Positions 25,486 to 33,518 of a stretch of 64,000 nucleotides of DNA are shown here, piece after piece; within the stretch, counting starts at the first letter, position 1, and each line of letters begins with the position of its first letter. Source of the stretch: JANRLJ01 sp033762735 (lineage in GTDB: Bacteria > Chloroflexota > Anaerolineae > Aggregatilineales > Phototrophicaceae); assembly GCA_033762735.1 (NCBI GenBank), contig JANRLJ010000111.1:11851-75850 (forward strand). Direction: 5' to 3'. The notes beneath the pieces were generated by a model. That model did not search any database. It was not told the DNA's origin and saw only the letters and a program-made list of their open reading frames with translations. Both the position numbers and the translations under genes were made by a program.

Positions 25486-26058
25486 ATGATGAACGCCCCC
25501 TATTCAAAAGAAGACGTTATTGCCCACCTGCGCGAGATACAGCAGGGACTCCGCGCCGATATCGACGCCATGCCCAATGCCGAGTTCGAGCGTGAAGGGG
25601 AAACCACCTGGTCGCCGTCGGGCTATGTCAAACACCTCATCCTGAGCCTCAAGCCGACCGCCAAAGGCTTCAACTTCCCGCCGGAACAACTGGAGTCCAC
25701 TTTCGGCTTCGCCCCCGCCCCATCGCGCACCTATCAGGAAGTCGTGGTCGCCTACGAGTCGCTGATCGAACAGGGCTTACGCGCCGAACTCAGTGACCGC
25801 CTGATCCCGGTTGCCTACCGCTTCCCCGAAGGCGTGACCGATGAGCAGGCGTATCTGGCCGATACCTGGGACGAGAGCAATGACCGCCTGATTGCCGCGC
25901 TCGACCCCTGGGACGAGGCAGCGCTCGACCGCTATCAACTGCCGCATCCGGCACTGGGTATGCTCACCCTGCGCGAAATGCTGTTCTTTACGCTGCACCA
26001 CAACACGCGCCATTGGCAGGATGTCCAGCAGAGCGCGACGTTATCCGACAGGGCATAA
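25486..26058 (+). CDS. DinB-family protein
   Basis: Four-helix-bundle protein, 190 residues, of the DinB/YfiT-like family, many of which are metal-dependent thiol transferases or of unknown function. Metal-ligand histidines are visible in GYVKHLIL (near residue 48) and LHHNTRHW near the C-terminus. GGAG precedes two adjacent ATGs (25486, 25489); the second has the better spacing. It sits between the TetR gene and two thioesterase genes, and its stop is only 6 bp before the next start, so it is in their operon. Bacillithiol- or mycothiol-linked chemistry is possible but unproven. Confidence 0.85.
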   Translation: MMNAPYSKEDVIAHLREIQQGLRADIDAMPNAEFEREGETTWSPSGYVKHLILSLKPTAKGFNFPPEQLESTFGFAPAPSRTYQEVVVAYESLIEQGLRAELSDRLIPVAYRFPEGVTDEQAYLADTWDESNDRLIAALDPWDEAALDRYQLPHPALGMLTLREMLFFTLHHNTRHWQDVQQSATLSDRA

Positions 26059-26064
26059 GAGGAA

Positions 26065-26583
26065 ATGATGACCGACACGACCAGCGCATCCACGCGCACC
26101 CACACCTTCACCTGGCAGGATCCGATGATCGGGGCGCAGGCCGCCCTGACGATGAGCGGGCTGGAATACTTTCAGGCCATCGCACGCGGCGAGATCCCCT
26201 TCGCCCCCATCACCGACGTCATGCAGATTACGGTTGAGACGGTCGAAGCAGGGCGTGTCGTCTTTAAAGCGACCCCGGCGGAATACCTGTTCAACCCGAT
26301 TGGCACCATTCACGGCGGCTTCGCGGCGACCGTGCTGGATGGGGCGATGGGCTGCGCGGTGCATTCTACTCTGCCACGCGGCACAGGCTATACCACCGCC
26401 GAACTTCATATCAACTACATCCGCCCGATCTTCGCCACCACCGGGACGATGCTGTGCGAGGGCAAAATCATCCACAGCGGGCGCAAAATGGCGACCGCCG
26501 AAGGCCGCCTGGTCGATGCCGACGGCAAGCTGTATGCGCATGGCACGACCACCTGCATCATTCTCTCGCAGGAGGGCACATGA
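26065..26583 (+). CDS. PaaI-type hotdog thioesterase
   Basis: A 172-residue hotdog-fold protein that probably hydrolyses acyl- or aryl-CoA thioesters. The family signature IHGGFAATVLDGAMG (HGG with the following Asp) and TAELHINYIRPI are present. An N-terminal extension of about 45 residues precedes the fold. SD-like AGAGGAA stands directly before the start; ATG 26065 or 26068. The stop overlaps the start of a second hotdog gene (ATGA), so the two are translationally coupled and may form a pair or act on sequential substrates. Confidence 0.88.
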   Translation: MMTDTTSASTRTHTFTWQDPMIGAQAALTMSGLEYFQAIARGEIPFAPITDVMQITVETVEAGRVVFKATPAEYLFNPIGTIHGGFAATVLDGAMGCAVHSTLPRGTGYTTAELHINYIRPIFATTGTMLCEGKIIHSGRKMATAEGRLVDADGKLYAHGTTTCIILSQEGT

Positions 26584-27014
26584 GCGCCCAGCCCCAGCCC
26601 GAAGTCATGCTCCAGCAAAAGGCCGAAAACGCCGGGCTGGAAATTCCGCCGAAGGTCTTCCTGGATATGGAAGGCGAGATGCTGGAATACATCGAAGGCA
26701 AGTCGCTGCGGGTGCGCTTTCCTGTTAAGGAGCGCTATCAGAATCCGCTTGGCTACATGCAGGGTGGGATGATCGTCGCCGCGATGGACAACACCATTGG
26801 CCCATTGAGCTACCTGGTCGCGCCGCCCAGCGTCACCACGCAGTTGAATACCTCCTATATCCGCCCGGTCACGCCGCAGGATGCTTATATCGAGGTGGTG
26901 GCGATTCTCGTGGAACGCACCCGCCGCCAGATTTTCCTGAGCGCGGAGGCGATGAACCCGGCGGGAAAGCGGGTTGCCACCTGCACGGCGACGTGTATGC
27001 TGATCGGGGAATAG
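26580..27014 (+). CDS. Second hotdog-fold thioesterase, PaaI-like
   Basis: 144 residues from ATG 26580, which overlaps the previous stop as ATGA and follows AGGAGG. The hotdog signature is YMQGGMIVAAMDNTIGPLSY and TTQLNTSYIRPV. The usual His of HGG is Gln here, which occurs in some PaaI-like members; catalysis would rely on the Asp. The longer frame from 26454 only re-reads the upstream gene and is rejected. Last gene of the TetR-DinB-thioesterase run; a GC-rich hairpin follows at 27032-27057. Confidence 0.87.
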   Translation: MSAQPQPEVMLQQKAENAGLEIPPKVFLDMEGEMLEYIEGKSLRVRFPVKERYQNPLGYMQGGMIVAAMDNTIGPLSYLVAPPSVTTQLNTSYIRPVTPQDAYIEVVAILVERTRRQIFLSAEAMNPAGKRVATCTATCMLIGE

Positions 27015-27031
27015 GCTGGCAATATTAAAGC

Positions 27032-27057
27032 AGGGGCGACCGGGCGGGTTGCCCCTA
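27032..27057. repeat. GC-rich dispersed hairpin between convergent genes
   Basis: AGGGGCGACC and GGGTTGCCCCT form an imperfect stem-loop followed by ACAG. It has the same GGGGCG/CGCCCCTAC style as the hairpins at 45755 and 50163. It separates the thioesterase and coiled-coil genes and may end transcription from both sides. Confidence 0.55.
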
Positions 27058-27068
27058 CAGACCACCGC

Positions 27069-28448
27069 TTACGGCAGCGCCCACACGCGCAGGTTATCAA
27101 AGCGCACGACCACATCGACTGTGGCGGTGCTTTCCACGAACAGGCCGAGTGTTGCCGCGCTCAGCCGCGAATCGGTCGCGCTGCCCAGTTCCACGCCGTT
27201 GAGATAGAGTGTTACCGTCTCCCCTTCCCATCGTACACCCAGGCGCACTGGCCCGTCGGATGGCGGCACTCCACGAATAACATCAATCGCGAAATACTCG
27301 GTTTCGTTTAGCGGATAATTGGTGGCATCAAACCAGCCGATCCGCCACAGATTCAGGTCACAGGCTGCCCCCGCAAACAGCAGTTGTGCCTGGTTATCAG
27401 GATTAGCCAGGGTGAAACCAAAAAAGCCATCCGCCGGGCACTCGCTCAAATCCACTTCGACTTCCGCGTACAGGCTGTTGGCAAACGCCTCGTAGAAATT
27501 AGCGGTATCAAACCGACTGTCTCGTTCCGTGACCAGAATAACCCACTGTTCGTCGATGATGTCGTTGCGACCGAGGCCTTCCAGCGACATTCCCCGGCGA
27601 TCAGGACCAGCGAAATCCGTTTCCGCCAACAGATCACCGACTTCAATCGGCGGCTGCGATGTGTCCCCATCCCCTTCGGGAACGGGTGTCGGCGTGGGCG
27701 CTTTGACGGTCGCGGCGGCGGTCGCCTGTGCCTGCCGGGTGCCGACAACTTCCTGCCCAATCGCGTTATAGGTAGCGACGACGGCTTCCTGTGCTTGCAA
27801 CGTGAGCGCAAGCTGGTCGCGAGTGGCGACTTCGGCCTGCGCGGTGTTCACGACGTTCTGCTGGGCAATCTGGGTTCCAGCGGCCTGTGTGGAAAAAGCC
27901 TCGAACGCGGGTTGACTGGTCGCGTTGGCGATTTCCAGCCCGGCGGCAAAGGCGGCGGTCTGCTGGACTTCAGCGGTGGCGGCGGCAGCCGTCTGCACGG
28001 CGGCGATCTCAGCAGTGGCTTCGGCCTGGAGTGCCTGTACCTGCGCGGTCGCCTCGACCTGAATCGCCTGCACCTGCGCGGTGGCTTCGGCCTCGCGGGT
28101 GGCGGCCAGATTGATCGCGTCCACCACGGTCGCCTGTAGGGCGGTCTGCTGGAGCGCAATCTGATTGGCGGCTTCGGTCTGGGACAGGGCGAAGGCCTCG
28201 GCCTGCGCGGTCGCTTCTGCCGCAGAGGTCGCCCGCTGCTGGGTAACATTGGCCTCAGCCGTTGTGCGCGCGTTTACTGCAACCACCACCTGCTCGCTCA
28301 GATCCGTCACGATGAGTTGCACATCGTTGAGGTCCGTGTTCGTTTCGGCCACCTGCTGCCCTTGCAGCACCACAGCGATGATGGCGCAGATCAGCAAAAA
28401 CACCAGCAGTCCGACAATCAATAAGCCCTGATCGTTCCCGCGATTCAT
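27069..28448 (-). CDS. Membrane-anchored coiled-coil protein with LamG-like C-terminal domain
   Basis: A 459-residue protein. One N-terminal membrane helix (LLIVGLLVFLLICAIIAVVL, residues about 9-28) is followed by a long Ala/Gln/Thr/Glu-rich segment (about 35-250) with repeats such as EATAQVQAIQVEATAQVQAL, predicted as an extended coiled coil. A short Pro/Thr linker (KAPTPTPVPEGDGD) leads to a C-terminal domain (about 280-459) like a concanavalin/DUF1080 beta sandwich (VRLGVRWEGETVTLYLNGVE, then VRFDNLRVW). The orientation suggests a stalk that presents a glycan- or surface-binding domain outside the membrane. No partner gene is adjacent. Function not known. Confidence 0.82.
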   Translation of the reverse strand: MNRGNDQGLLIVGLLVFLLICAIIAVVLQGQQVAETNTDLNDVQLIVTDLSEQVVVAVNARTTAEANVTQQRATSAAEATAQAEAFALSQTEAANQIALQQTALQATVVDAINLAATREAEATAQVQAIQVEATAQVQALQAEATAEIAAVQTAAAATAEVQQTAAFAAGLEIANATSQPAFEAFSTQAAGTQIAQQNVVNTAQAEVATRDQLALTLQAQEAVVATYNAIGQEVVGTRQAQATAAATVKAPTPTPVPEGDGDTSQPPIEVGDLLAETDFAGPDRRGMSLEGLGRNDIIDEQWVILVTERDSRFDTANFYEAFANSLYAEVEVDLSECPADGFFGFTLANPDNQAQLLFAGAACDLNLWRIGWFDATNYPLNETEYFAIDVIRGVPPSDGPVRLGVRWEGETVTLYLNGVELGSATDSRLSAATLGLFVESTATVDVVVRFDNLRVWALP

Positions 28449-28836
28449 CCGGTCATCCTTGGAGTCGATAGCAGCAATGCGCTGATTGTAGCGTTGATGC
28501 GCAATCGGGGAAATGTGCTTTCGCTTGACGAGGGGATAAAGCGCAAGTTGATCTGCAGGAGTAAAATTGAGGCGTTGCCCTGTTTCTTCCGTGTGTCAGG
28601 ATGCTGGCCGAAATTGCCTTTTACAGAGCGACAGGATGCGTTCCTGATGGCACAGTAAACGTTTGTTACGATCTTTCGTGTGTCTGAGTGTGGAACCATG
28701 TTTCTCCACAAAGTAATCGGCTGGCGGTGGCTGTTGTGCCTCGTTGGTAGAGGTCAGGCAAGGCCCGTCAGAATGGTTCAGGGTGTTCTACCCATGCCAA
28801 ACATTGCATCCCTCGTCGTTGACAGGAAGTTACCCC
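28449..28836. other. Divergent intergenic region
   Basis: This 388-bp gap lies between the divergent coiled-coil gene and the kinase remnant. I see the ribosome binding site of the kinase (AGGAAG) at its right end but no convincing promoter pair or other gene. Reading frames here (28680 onward) are short and lack start signals. Confidence 0.45.
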
Positions 28837-29909
28837 ATGACTCTCTATTTTGGCGCATATGAAATTATTGAAGAGATTGGTAAAGGCGGGATGGCAACGG
28901 TTTACCGCGCTCGACAGTCCAGTGTTGAACGCGATGTTGCTATTAAAGTGATCAAAGGAAGCATCAAGGAAGACCCCGATGCCATCCAGCGTTTTCAGCG
29001 TGAGGCAAGGGTCATTGCCCGTCTGGAGCATCCCCACATTCTGCCGATTTACGATTTTGATGGCGCACACGAACCGCCGTATATCGTCATGCGCTATCTG
29101 GACGGCGGGACGCTCAAGGATGTGATGAAGCAGGGCTTACTGCCGCCGGCTGAAGTGGCGTATCTGATTCAGCAGGTGGCCTCTGCATTGGATTACGCCC
29201 ATCGCCAGGGCATCATCCATCGCGATATCAAGCCAAGCAATATCCTGATCGACCGCGAGGGCAACGCTTTCGTCAGCGATCTGGGCATCGCCCGCATCAC
29301 TCGGCGATGGGCAGCGTCATGGCCTCACCATGTCCGGGGCGATCATCGGCACACCGGAATATATGCTGCCGGAACAGGCGATGGGACTGGCGGAAGATTG
29401 GCAGCGAGACGACTATCGGTTTGACGCTGTATAACATTGCCACCGTTTACATCCGTATGCGGGATTATCCCCGTGCGCTGGAGGTTGCCCGCCAGGGTTA
29501 TGAGGTTGATAAAGGCCTGGGGGTTGATGTGGGCATTACCAGCGCCCTCATTGCCGCTATCCTTGCCTTCATGGGTGCGCCCTTTGACCAGATCGTCATC
29601 CATCTGAAACCTGCGCTTGAAACTGGCCTGGCAGAGCGTAATTTTACGACGCTTAACGATTGTATGTACTGTGAATTTCATCTGTTGATGTATGCCGGAC
29701 GGTATGAAGACTCCTGTGAAATCATTGGACTGGTGTTGGGATCGCCGCTCTTTAATCGGGATGATCCCTATGCGATGGTCGAGATTGACGCGGCATTGGA
29801 AACCATCCGGCAGCATCTCTCAGAGGACGTGATTCAGGCGGCCATCGAACGGGGCAAGACGCTGGATATGCTGGCGACGGCGCAGGCGCTGCTGGCGGAG
29901 CTTTCGTAG
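28837..29909 (+). pseudogene. Ser/Thr protein kinase joined to a TPR C-terminal remnant, frameshifted
   Basis: The N-terminus is an intact Hanks-type kinase lobe: IGKGGMATVYRA (ATP loop), VAIKVIK (catalytic Lys), HRDIKPSNIL (catalytic loop) and SDLGIAR (DFG variant). After ITR at about 29304 one extra base shifts the frame: kinase sequence resumes one base later as LTMSGAIIGTPEYMLPEQAM. Near 29395-29420 this frame runs into a stop, while a third frame opens with TTIGLTLYNIATVYIRMRDY and continues to 29909 as a TPR-like helical repeat region. The rest of the kinase C-lobe and whatever lay between are missing. This looks like a larger kinase-TPR gene that lost its middle and gained a frameshift. 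Confidence 0.8.
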
Positions 29910-30072
29910 GCGACCGCTGCTTCTGAATGACCGCGAACCGGGACGCAAGGGTCACGAATAAAGGCCATCAACGCTGAATCAATCAGACGCGGTAACCGTT
30001 ATCCATTGGACCTGGGTGGGGCAGATTGCCAAGAAGTTTTGAGAGATGTAGCCCGCCAACCAAACAGGCTGC

Positions 30073-30102
30073 AAAAAAAGGAGTGCCTGCTGTTCGCACT
30101 CC
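30073..30102 (-). terminator. Rho-independent terminator of the sugar operon
   Basis: On the minus strand GGAGTGC and GCACTCC (30096-30102 and 30080-30086) with a 9-base loop are followed by seven Ts. It lies about 70 bp past the stop of the last operon gene (30169). Confidence 0.9.
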
Positions 30103-30168
30103 ATTTGTGAAGGCACAGGGAACAGTGTCTCAAACATATTGAAGGCTTTTGTTGGCCGAAGGGTGGCC

Positions 30169-31035
30169 TCAAGCCTTCAGGTCTGCCAGTTTCGCCTCGG
30201 CGGCTTGTTTTGCCTGTTCGTACTGACCGCTGTAAAGGGCTTGCAGACTGCGAAGGTAAGCGGGCGTTGTGATGGATGGGACAAGCGCCTTCGGCAACTG
30301 CTGGCGCTGCTCAAAGGTTTTGGCGAGGACGCGCACCAGCAGCCCGCACACTTCATGATAGCGGGCGCGCTCCACCGGGCTTTGATGCAGCAGCCGTGTC
30401 ACCGTCACTTCGGCGACAGCGGTGATCTGCGTCAGCATCGCTGCCCCCTTTTCCGCGCTGGCGATCTCACGCGGGTCTGCGCCGAGTACACCATCAAGCG
30501 GTGTGCTGGCGGGTACAGCGTCCAGCCGTACCAGATCAGGCTGCAGCGCGGCCATCAGCGACGTTTCACCAATACCCGCGTGATCGCCTGTGTAGTGCTC
30601 TGAAATGAGATCATAGGACGTCACGGGCAGAATCGTCACGGGCGAACGACTCATCACGCTGTAGGCGGCTCGCTTGAGCGTAAGGGTCTGCTCGATGCCG
30701 AAGTGCCCGGTAAAGGCCACGATCACCCGGAAGCCCATTTCTGACAACTGCTCGAATACGCTTGTCAGGAGCGGCTCGATGACGCTGATTGGGAGCTTGA
30801 GGGTATAAGGATAGGGAACACCGCCCGCCGCCCAGTAGGAAACCGGCACCAGCACTGCATCCAGCCGATCTGCGATTCGTTCACCGACGGCGCTTGCCAC
30901 CAGCCCGTCGAGGCCGAGGGGTAGATGATGGCTGTGCCATTCCAGCGTACCAAAGGAGAGGACGACGACAGGCTGTGCGGCGATGCGGGCTTCCAGTTCT
31001 GCCGGGAAAAGGTGCTCAAACCGATAAGCCGTCAT
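30169..31035 (-). CDS. Creatininase-family amidohydrolase
   Basis: Cytoplasmic metal-dependent hydrolase of the creatininase fold, 288 residues. Family metal-site motifs are present in order: FGTLEWHSHHLPLGLD (Glu, His and Asp ligands), FTGHFGIEQ (replacing the usual NGHGGN) and DHAGIGETS. The family opens cyclic amides or deformylates heterocycles, so creatinine itself is not implied. It is last in the ribose-type operon and its start overlaps the dehydrogenase stop (ATGA at 31032-31035). In this setting it may act on a lactam- or lactone-like product of the sugar pathway; that is inference. Confidence 0.85.
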   Translation of the reverse strand: MTAYRFEHLFPAELEARIAAQPVVVLSFGTLEWHSHHLPLGLDGLVASAVGERIADRLDAVLVPVSYWAAGGVPYPYTLKLPISVIEPLLTSVFEQLSEMGFRVIVAFTGHFGIEQTLTLKRAAYSVMSRSPVTILPVTSYDLISEHYTGDHAGIGETSLMAALQPDLVRLDAVPASTPLDGVLGADPREIASAEKGAAMLTQITAVAEVTVTRLLHQSPVERARYHEVCGLLVRVLAKTFEQRQQLPKALVPSITTPAYLRSLQALYSGQYEQAKQAAEAKLADLKA

Positions 31036-32117
31036 CGCAGCCTCTCAAACTCGACGATGGGGCGAATGCCGCGATCCTGTTCCAGCGAAGCAAACACCTG
31101 CGGAACGTCCGCCAGTTGCAGCGTGGTGGTGTGCAGTTCATCAAGATGCAGTTTGCCCTCCGCGTACCAGTCCGCGAACAGCGGCAGGTCGATCATCGGG
31201 CGGATATTGCCGTAAATGCACCCGATGATCTGCTGCTGCTGGCTCATAAAGCGGCGGGGCTGGAACGGCAGCACGTCATCCCGCGCCGCCGCTCCCACCA
31301 GAATCAGTGTGCCGCCGCGCGCCAGCATATCGACTCCGGCCAGCATCAGCCCTGGTACACCCACTGCCTCGAAGACATGATCGACACCGCGCCCGCCCGT
31401 GATGGCTCTGACCGCTGCTGCATCCCTACCCGCGAAGGTGTGGGTTGCGCCGTAGCGCGTGGCGAGTTCCAGGCGCGACTCGTTCAGGTCAATCACGATA
31501 ATCGTCCCGGCATTTGCCAGCCGCGCTCCCTGGACGATGTTCAGGCCAATTCCGCCCGCGCCGATGACTGCCACCGAATCGCCGGGACGAATGTGCGCGG
31601 TGTATAAGGCCGCGCCGACTCCGGTAGCGACGGCACAGCCGAGCATGGCCGCTTTCGTCAGGGGGATGTCCTTGCGGATGGGCACGACACCGCCCGCAGG
31701 CACCACCACATAGGGGCAGAACGTCCCCGCGTTGAGCATCACAGCAAGCGGCGACCCATCCAGAAAGACACGCGGCGAAACCGTCCCCTGAATATTCTCA
31801 CATAAATCCTGGCGACCCGACAGGCAGTGGCGACACTGGTTGCACTTGGGCTGCCAGTTCACCACGACATGATCGCCCACCTGCACCTGCGTCACCCCCT
31901 CGCCGATTTCTTCGACGATGCCCGCCCCCTCATGACCGAGCAGAACAGGCGTGGCACGTGCATCGCGCATATAGCTGAGGTCGGTGTGGCAAACCCCGCT
32001 GGCGACCATCCGCACCATCACCTCGCCGCGTTCAGGGGCGCTTACCTCAACCGTTTCGAGGGTGGGCGGGGAACCCAACTGCTTTAAAACCACGCCCGGC
32101 ACTCGATGGCGGGTCAT
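31032..32117 (-). CDS. Zinc-dependent alcohol dehydrogenase (MDR family)
   Basis: NAD(P)-dependent medium-chain dehydrogenase, 361 residues. It has the catalytic zinc site (SGVCHTDLSY, then GHEGAGIVEE), the four-Cys structural zinc site (CNQCRHCLSGRQDLC) and the Rossmann motif GAGGIGLNIVQGA with IVIDLNESR (an acidic residue after the strand favours NAD). It resembles class III/benzyl-type enzymes. I use ATG 32117, which overlaps the rbsD stop as ATGA, instead of the longer frame from 32174. It is embedded in the sugar operon and likely oxidises a polyol or sugar alcohol intermediate. Confidence 0.9.
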   Translation of the reverse strand: MTRHRVPGVVLKQLGSPPTLETVEVSAPERGEVMVRMVASGVCHTDLSYMRDARATPVLLGHEGAGIVEEIGEGVTQVQVGDHVVVNWQPKCNQCRHCLSGRQDLCENIQGTVSPRVFLDGSPLAVMLNAGTFCPYVVVPAGGVVPIRKDIPLTKAAMLGCAVATGVGAALYTAHIRPGDSVAVIGAGGIGLNIVQGARLANAGTIIVIDLNESRLELATRYGATHTFAGRDAAAVRAITGGRGVDHVFEAVGVPGLMLAGVDMLARGGTLILVGAAARDDVLPFQPRRFMSQQQQIIGCIYGNIRPMIDLPLFADWYAEGKLHLDELHTTTLQLADVPQVFASLEQDRGIRPIVEFERLR

Positions 32118-32575
32118 CGGTTCAGTTTCTTGGCATAGTAATCCGGCGCAACCGTGCCGGGTTTGCTGAACCATTTGGGGACATCGACACCCGCGTACAG
32201 CAGAATGTTGCCCCAGGGATCAAACGCGCCCGTTCGCACGATCACTTTGGCCTTCGCCGCCATTTCGCCCAGGATGGTGGCGTGCGGGATCATCTCGTGG
32301 TCGGCATCCGCGAAAAGGCGCTGCACTTTTTCAAGCAGCGGGGCGTTATTGGTCGGCAGGTTGTCGGCATACGCGACCTTTTCGGCGATAAACGATTCCG
32401 CGACGACGGAAAGCACCGTCTCCAGGTCGGGAACGTCCTGCACAATCGCCAGGTCGATCCGCCATGCGCTGGATGGAATCGGGAAGCCAGCATCACAGAC
32501 GATCATCAGGTCGCCGTGTCCCATCGAGGCAATGGCGTAATTCAGTTCTGCGTTTAAGAGTCTTCCACGCTGCAT
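32114..32575 (-). CDS. rbsD: D-ribose pyranase
   Basis: RbsD/FucU-family mutarotase, 153 residues. It converts the pyranose form of the imported sugar to the form used by the kinase. The start is diagnostic: RGRLLNAELNYAIASMGHGD (with the catalytic His in GHGD) and CDAGFPIP, and the C-terminus ILLYAGV is typical. GGGGGAA precedes the ATG. It sits between ribokinase (13 bp upstream) and the alcohol dehydrogenase (4-bp overlap). RbsD acts on ribose in known cases, which is the best evidence in this operon for a ribose-like substrate. Confidence 0.92.
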   Translation of the reverse strand: MQRGRLLNAELNYAIASMGHGDLMIVCDAGFPIPSSAWRIDLAIVQDVPDLETVLSVVAESFIAEKVAYADNLPTNNAPLLEKVQRLFADADHEMIPHATILGEMAAKAKVIVRTGAFDPWGNILLYAGVDVPKWFSKPGTVAPDYYAKKLNR

Positions 32576-32588
32576 AGGTTCCCCCAGT

Positions 32589-33518
32589 TCAATCCGTGAT
32601 TTGATGTTGAGCCAGTAAGGTTTCGACGGCGGTTCGCTGTGCCAGCGACGGGATCACGCCGAGTTGGGTACAGGCGAGCGCACCACAGGCACACCCGAAG
32701 CGCACCGCCTCCACCAGGGGTTTGCCTTCGCCCAGAGCAACCGCCAGCCCTGAATTGAAGGCGTCTCCTGCACCTGTCGTATCCACCACCTCGACGCTGA
32801 ACGATGGCACCAGCAGATCGACGCTGTCGGTCAGAATCAATGCGCCGTTTTCCCCCATCGTGACGATGACATTCTGCACACCGAAGGCGCGAAGCTGCGC
32901 CGCGAGAGTGCGAGTCGGGGTGGGGTCATCCGGGGCGAGACCGAGCAGGATTCGCAGTTCGCTTTCGTTGGGCGTGAGGTAGTCAATATACCTGAAGATT
33001 TCTTTCGGGAGCGGGACAGCAGGCGCGGGATTGAGAATCGTCGTCTTGCCATGTTTTTTGCCAATCTCCATCGCACGCATGGCCGCCGCAACCGGAATCT
33101 CCAGCACGGCCATCACAAGATCGCCCGCCGCGATTTTGGCTTCCGCCTGGTCAACAAAGGCCGCGTCCATCAGGTTGTTCGCGCCCATGTCGAGGATGAT
33201 GAAGTTCTCGCCTTTCTGGTTGAGGATGATAAAGCCGACCCCCGTCGGGCGCTCCTGGGTGCGGTGGAGATAGTCTGTATTGACCCCTTCCGCCGCGTAG
33301 AGATCAAAGGCAATTTCGGCCAGCTTATCCTCTCCGATAATCGCCACCAGCGACGATGATGCGCCGAGGCGGGCCGTGCCCACCGCCTGGTTGGAGCCTT
33401 TGCCGCCCGGCCCCATGTCAAAATCGGTGCCGAGCAGGGTTTGCCCAAAGATCGGCAGTTGGGGTGCGCGAATGGTCATGCCTACCGCAAAGCTGCCAAC
33501 AATAGTAATGTTTGTCAT
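32589..33518 (-). CDS. rbsK: Ribokinase-family sugar kinase
   Basis: PfkB-family kinase, 309 residues, phosphorylating the imported pentose with ATP. PfkB signature 1 is GPGGKGSNQAVGTARLG. Signature 2 is DTTGAGDAFNSGLAVAL with the catalytic Asp. The GGKGSNQA and TPNESE motifs are typical of ribokinases, not fructokinases. Its ATG overlaps the stop of the ATPase gene (33515-33518). With RbsD and the ABC system it completes a ribose uptake and activation route; a related pentose or a nucleoside-derived sugar remains possible. Confidence 0.92.
   Translation of the reverse strand: MTNITIVGSFAVGMTIRAPQLPIFGQTLLGTDFDMGPGGKGSNQAVGTARLGASSSLVAIIGEDKLAEIAFDLYAAEGVNTDYLHRTQERPTGVGFIILNQKGENFIILDMGANNLMDAAFVDQAEAKIAAGDLVMAVLEIPVAAAMRAMEIGKKHGKTTILNPAPAVPLPKEIFRYIDYLTPNESELRILLGLAPDDPTPTRTLAAQLRAFGVQNVIVTMGENGALILTDSVDLLVPSFSVEVVDTTGAGDAFNSGLAVALGEGKPLVEAVRFGCACGALACTQLGVIPSLAQRTAVETLLAQHQITD

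Noticed and set aside
29307..29909. The TPR-like frame as an independent 200-residue gene
   Set aside because: Its first ~35 residues are a shifted reading of kinase sequence, and no start signal precedes the helical part; it fits better as the tail of the broken kinase gene.
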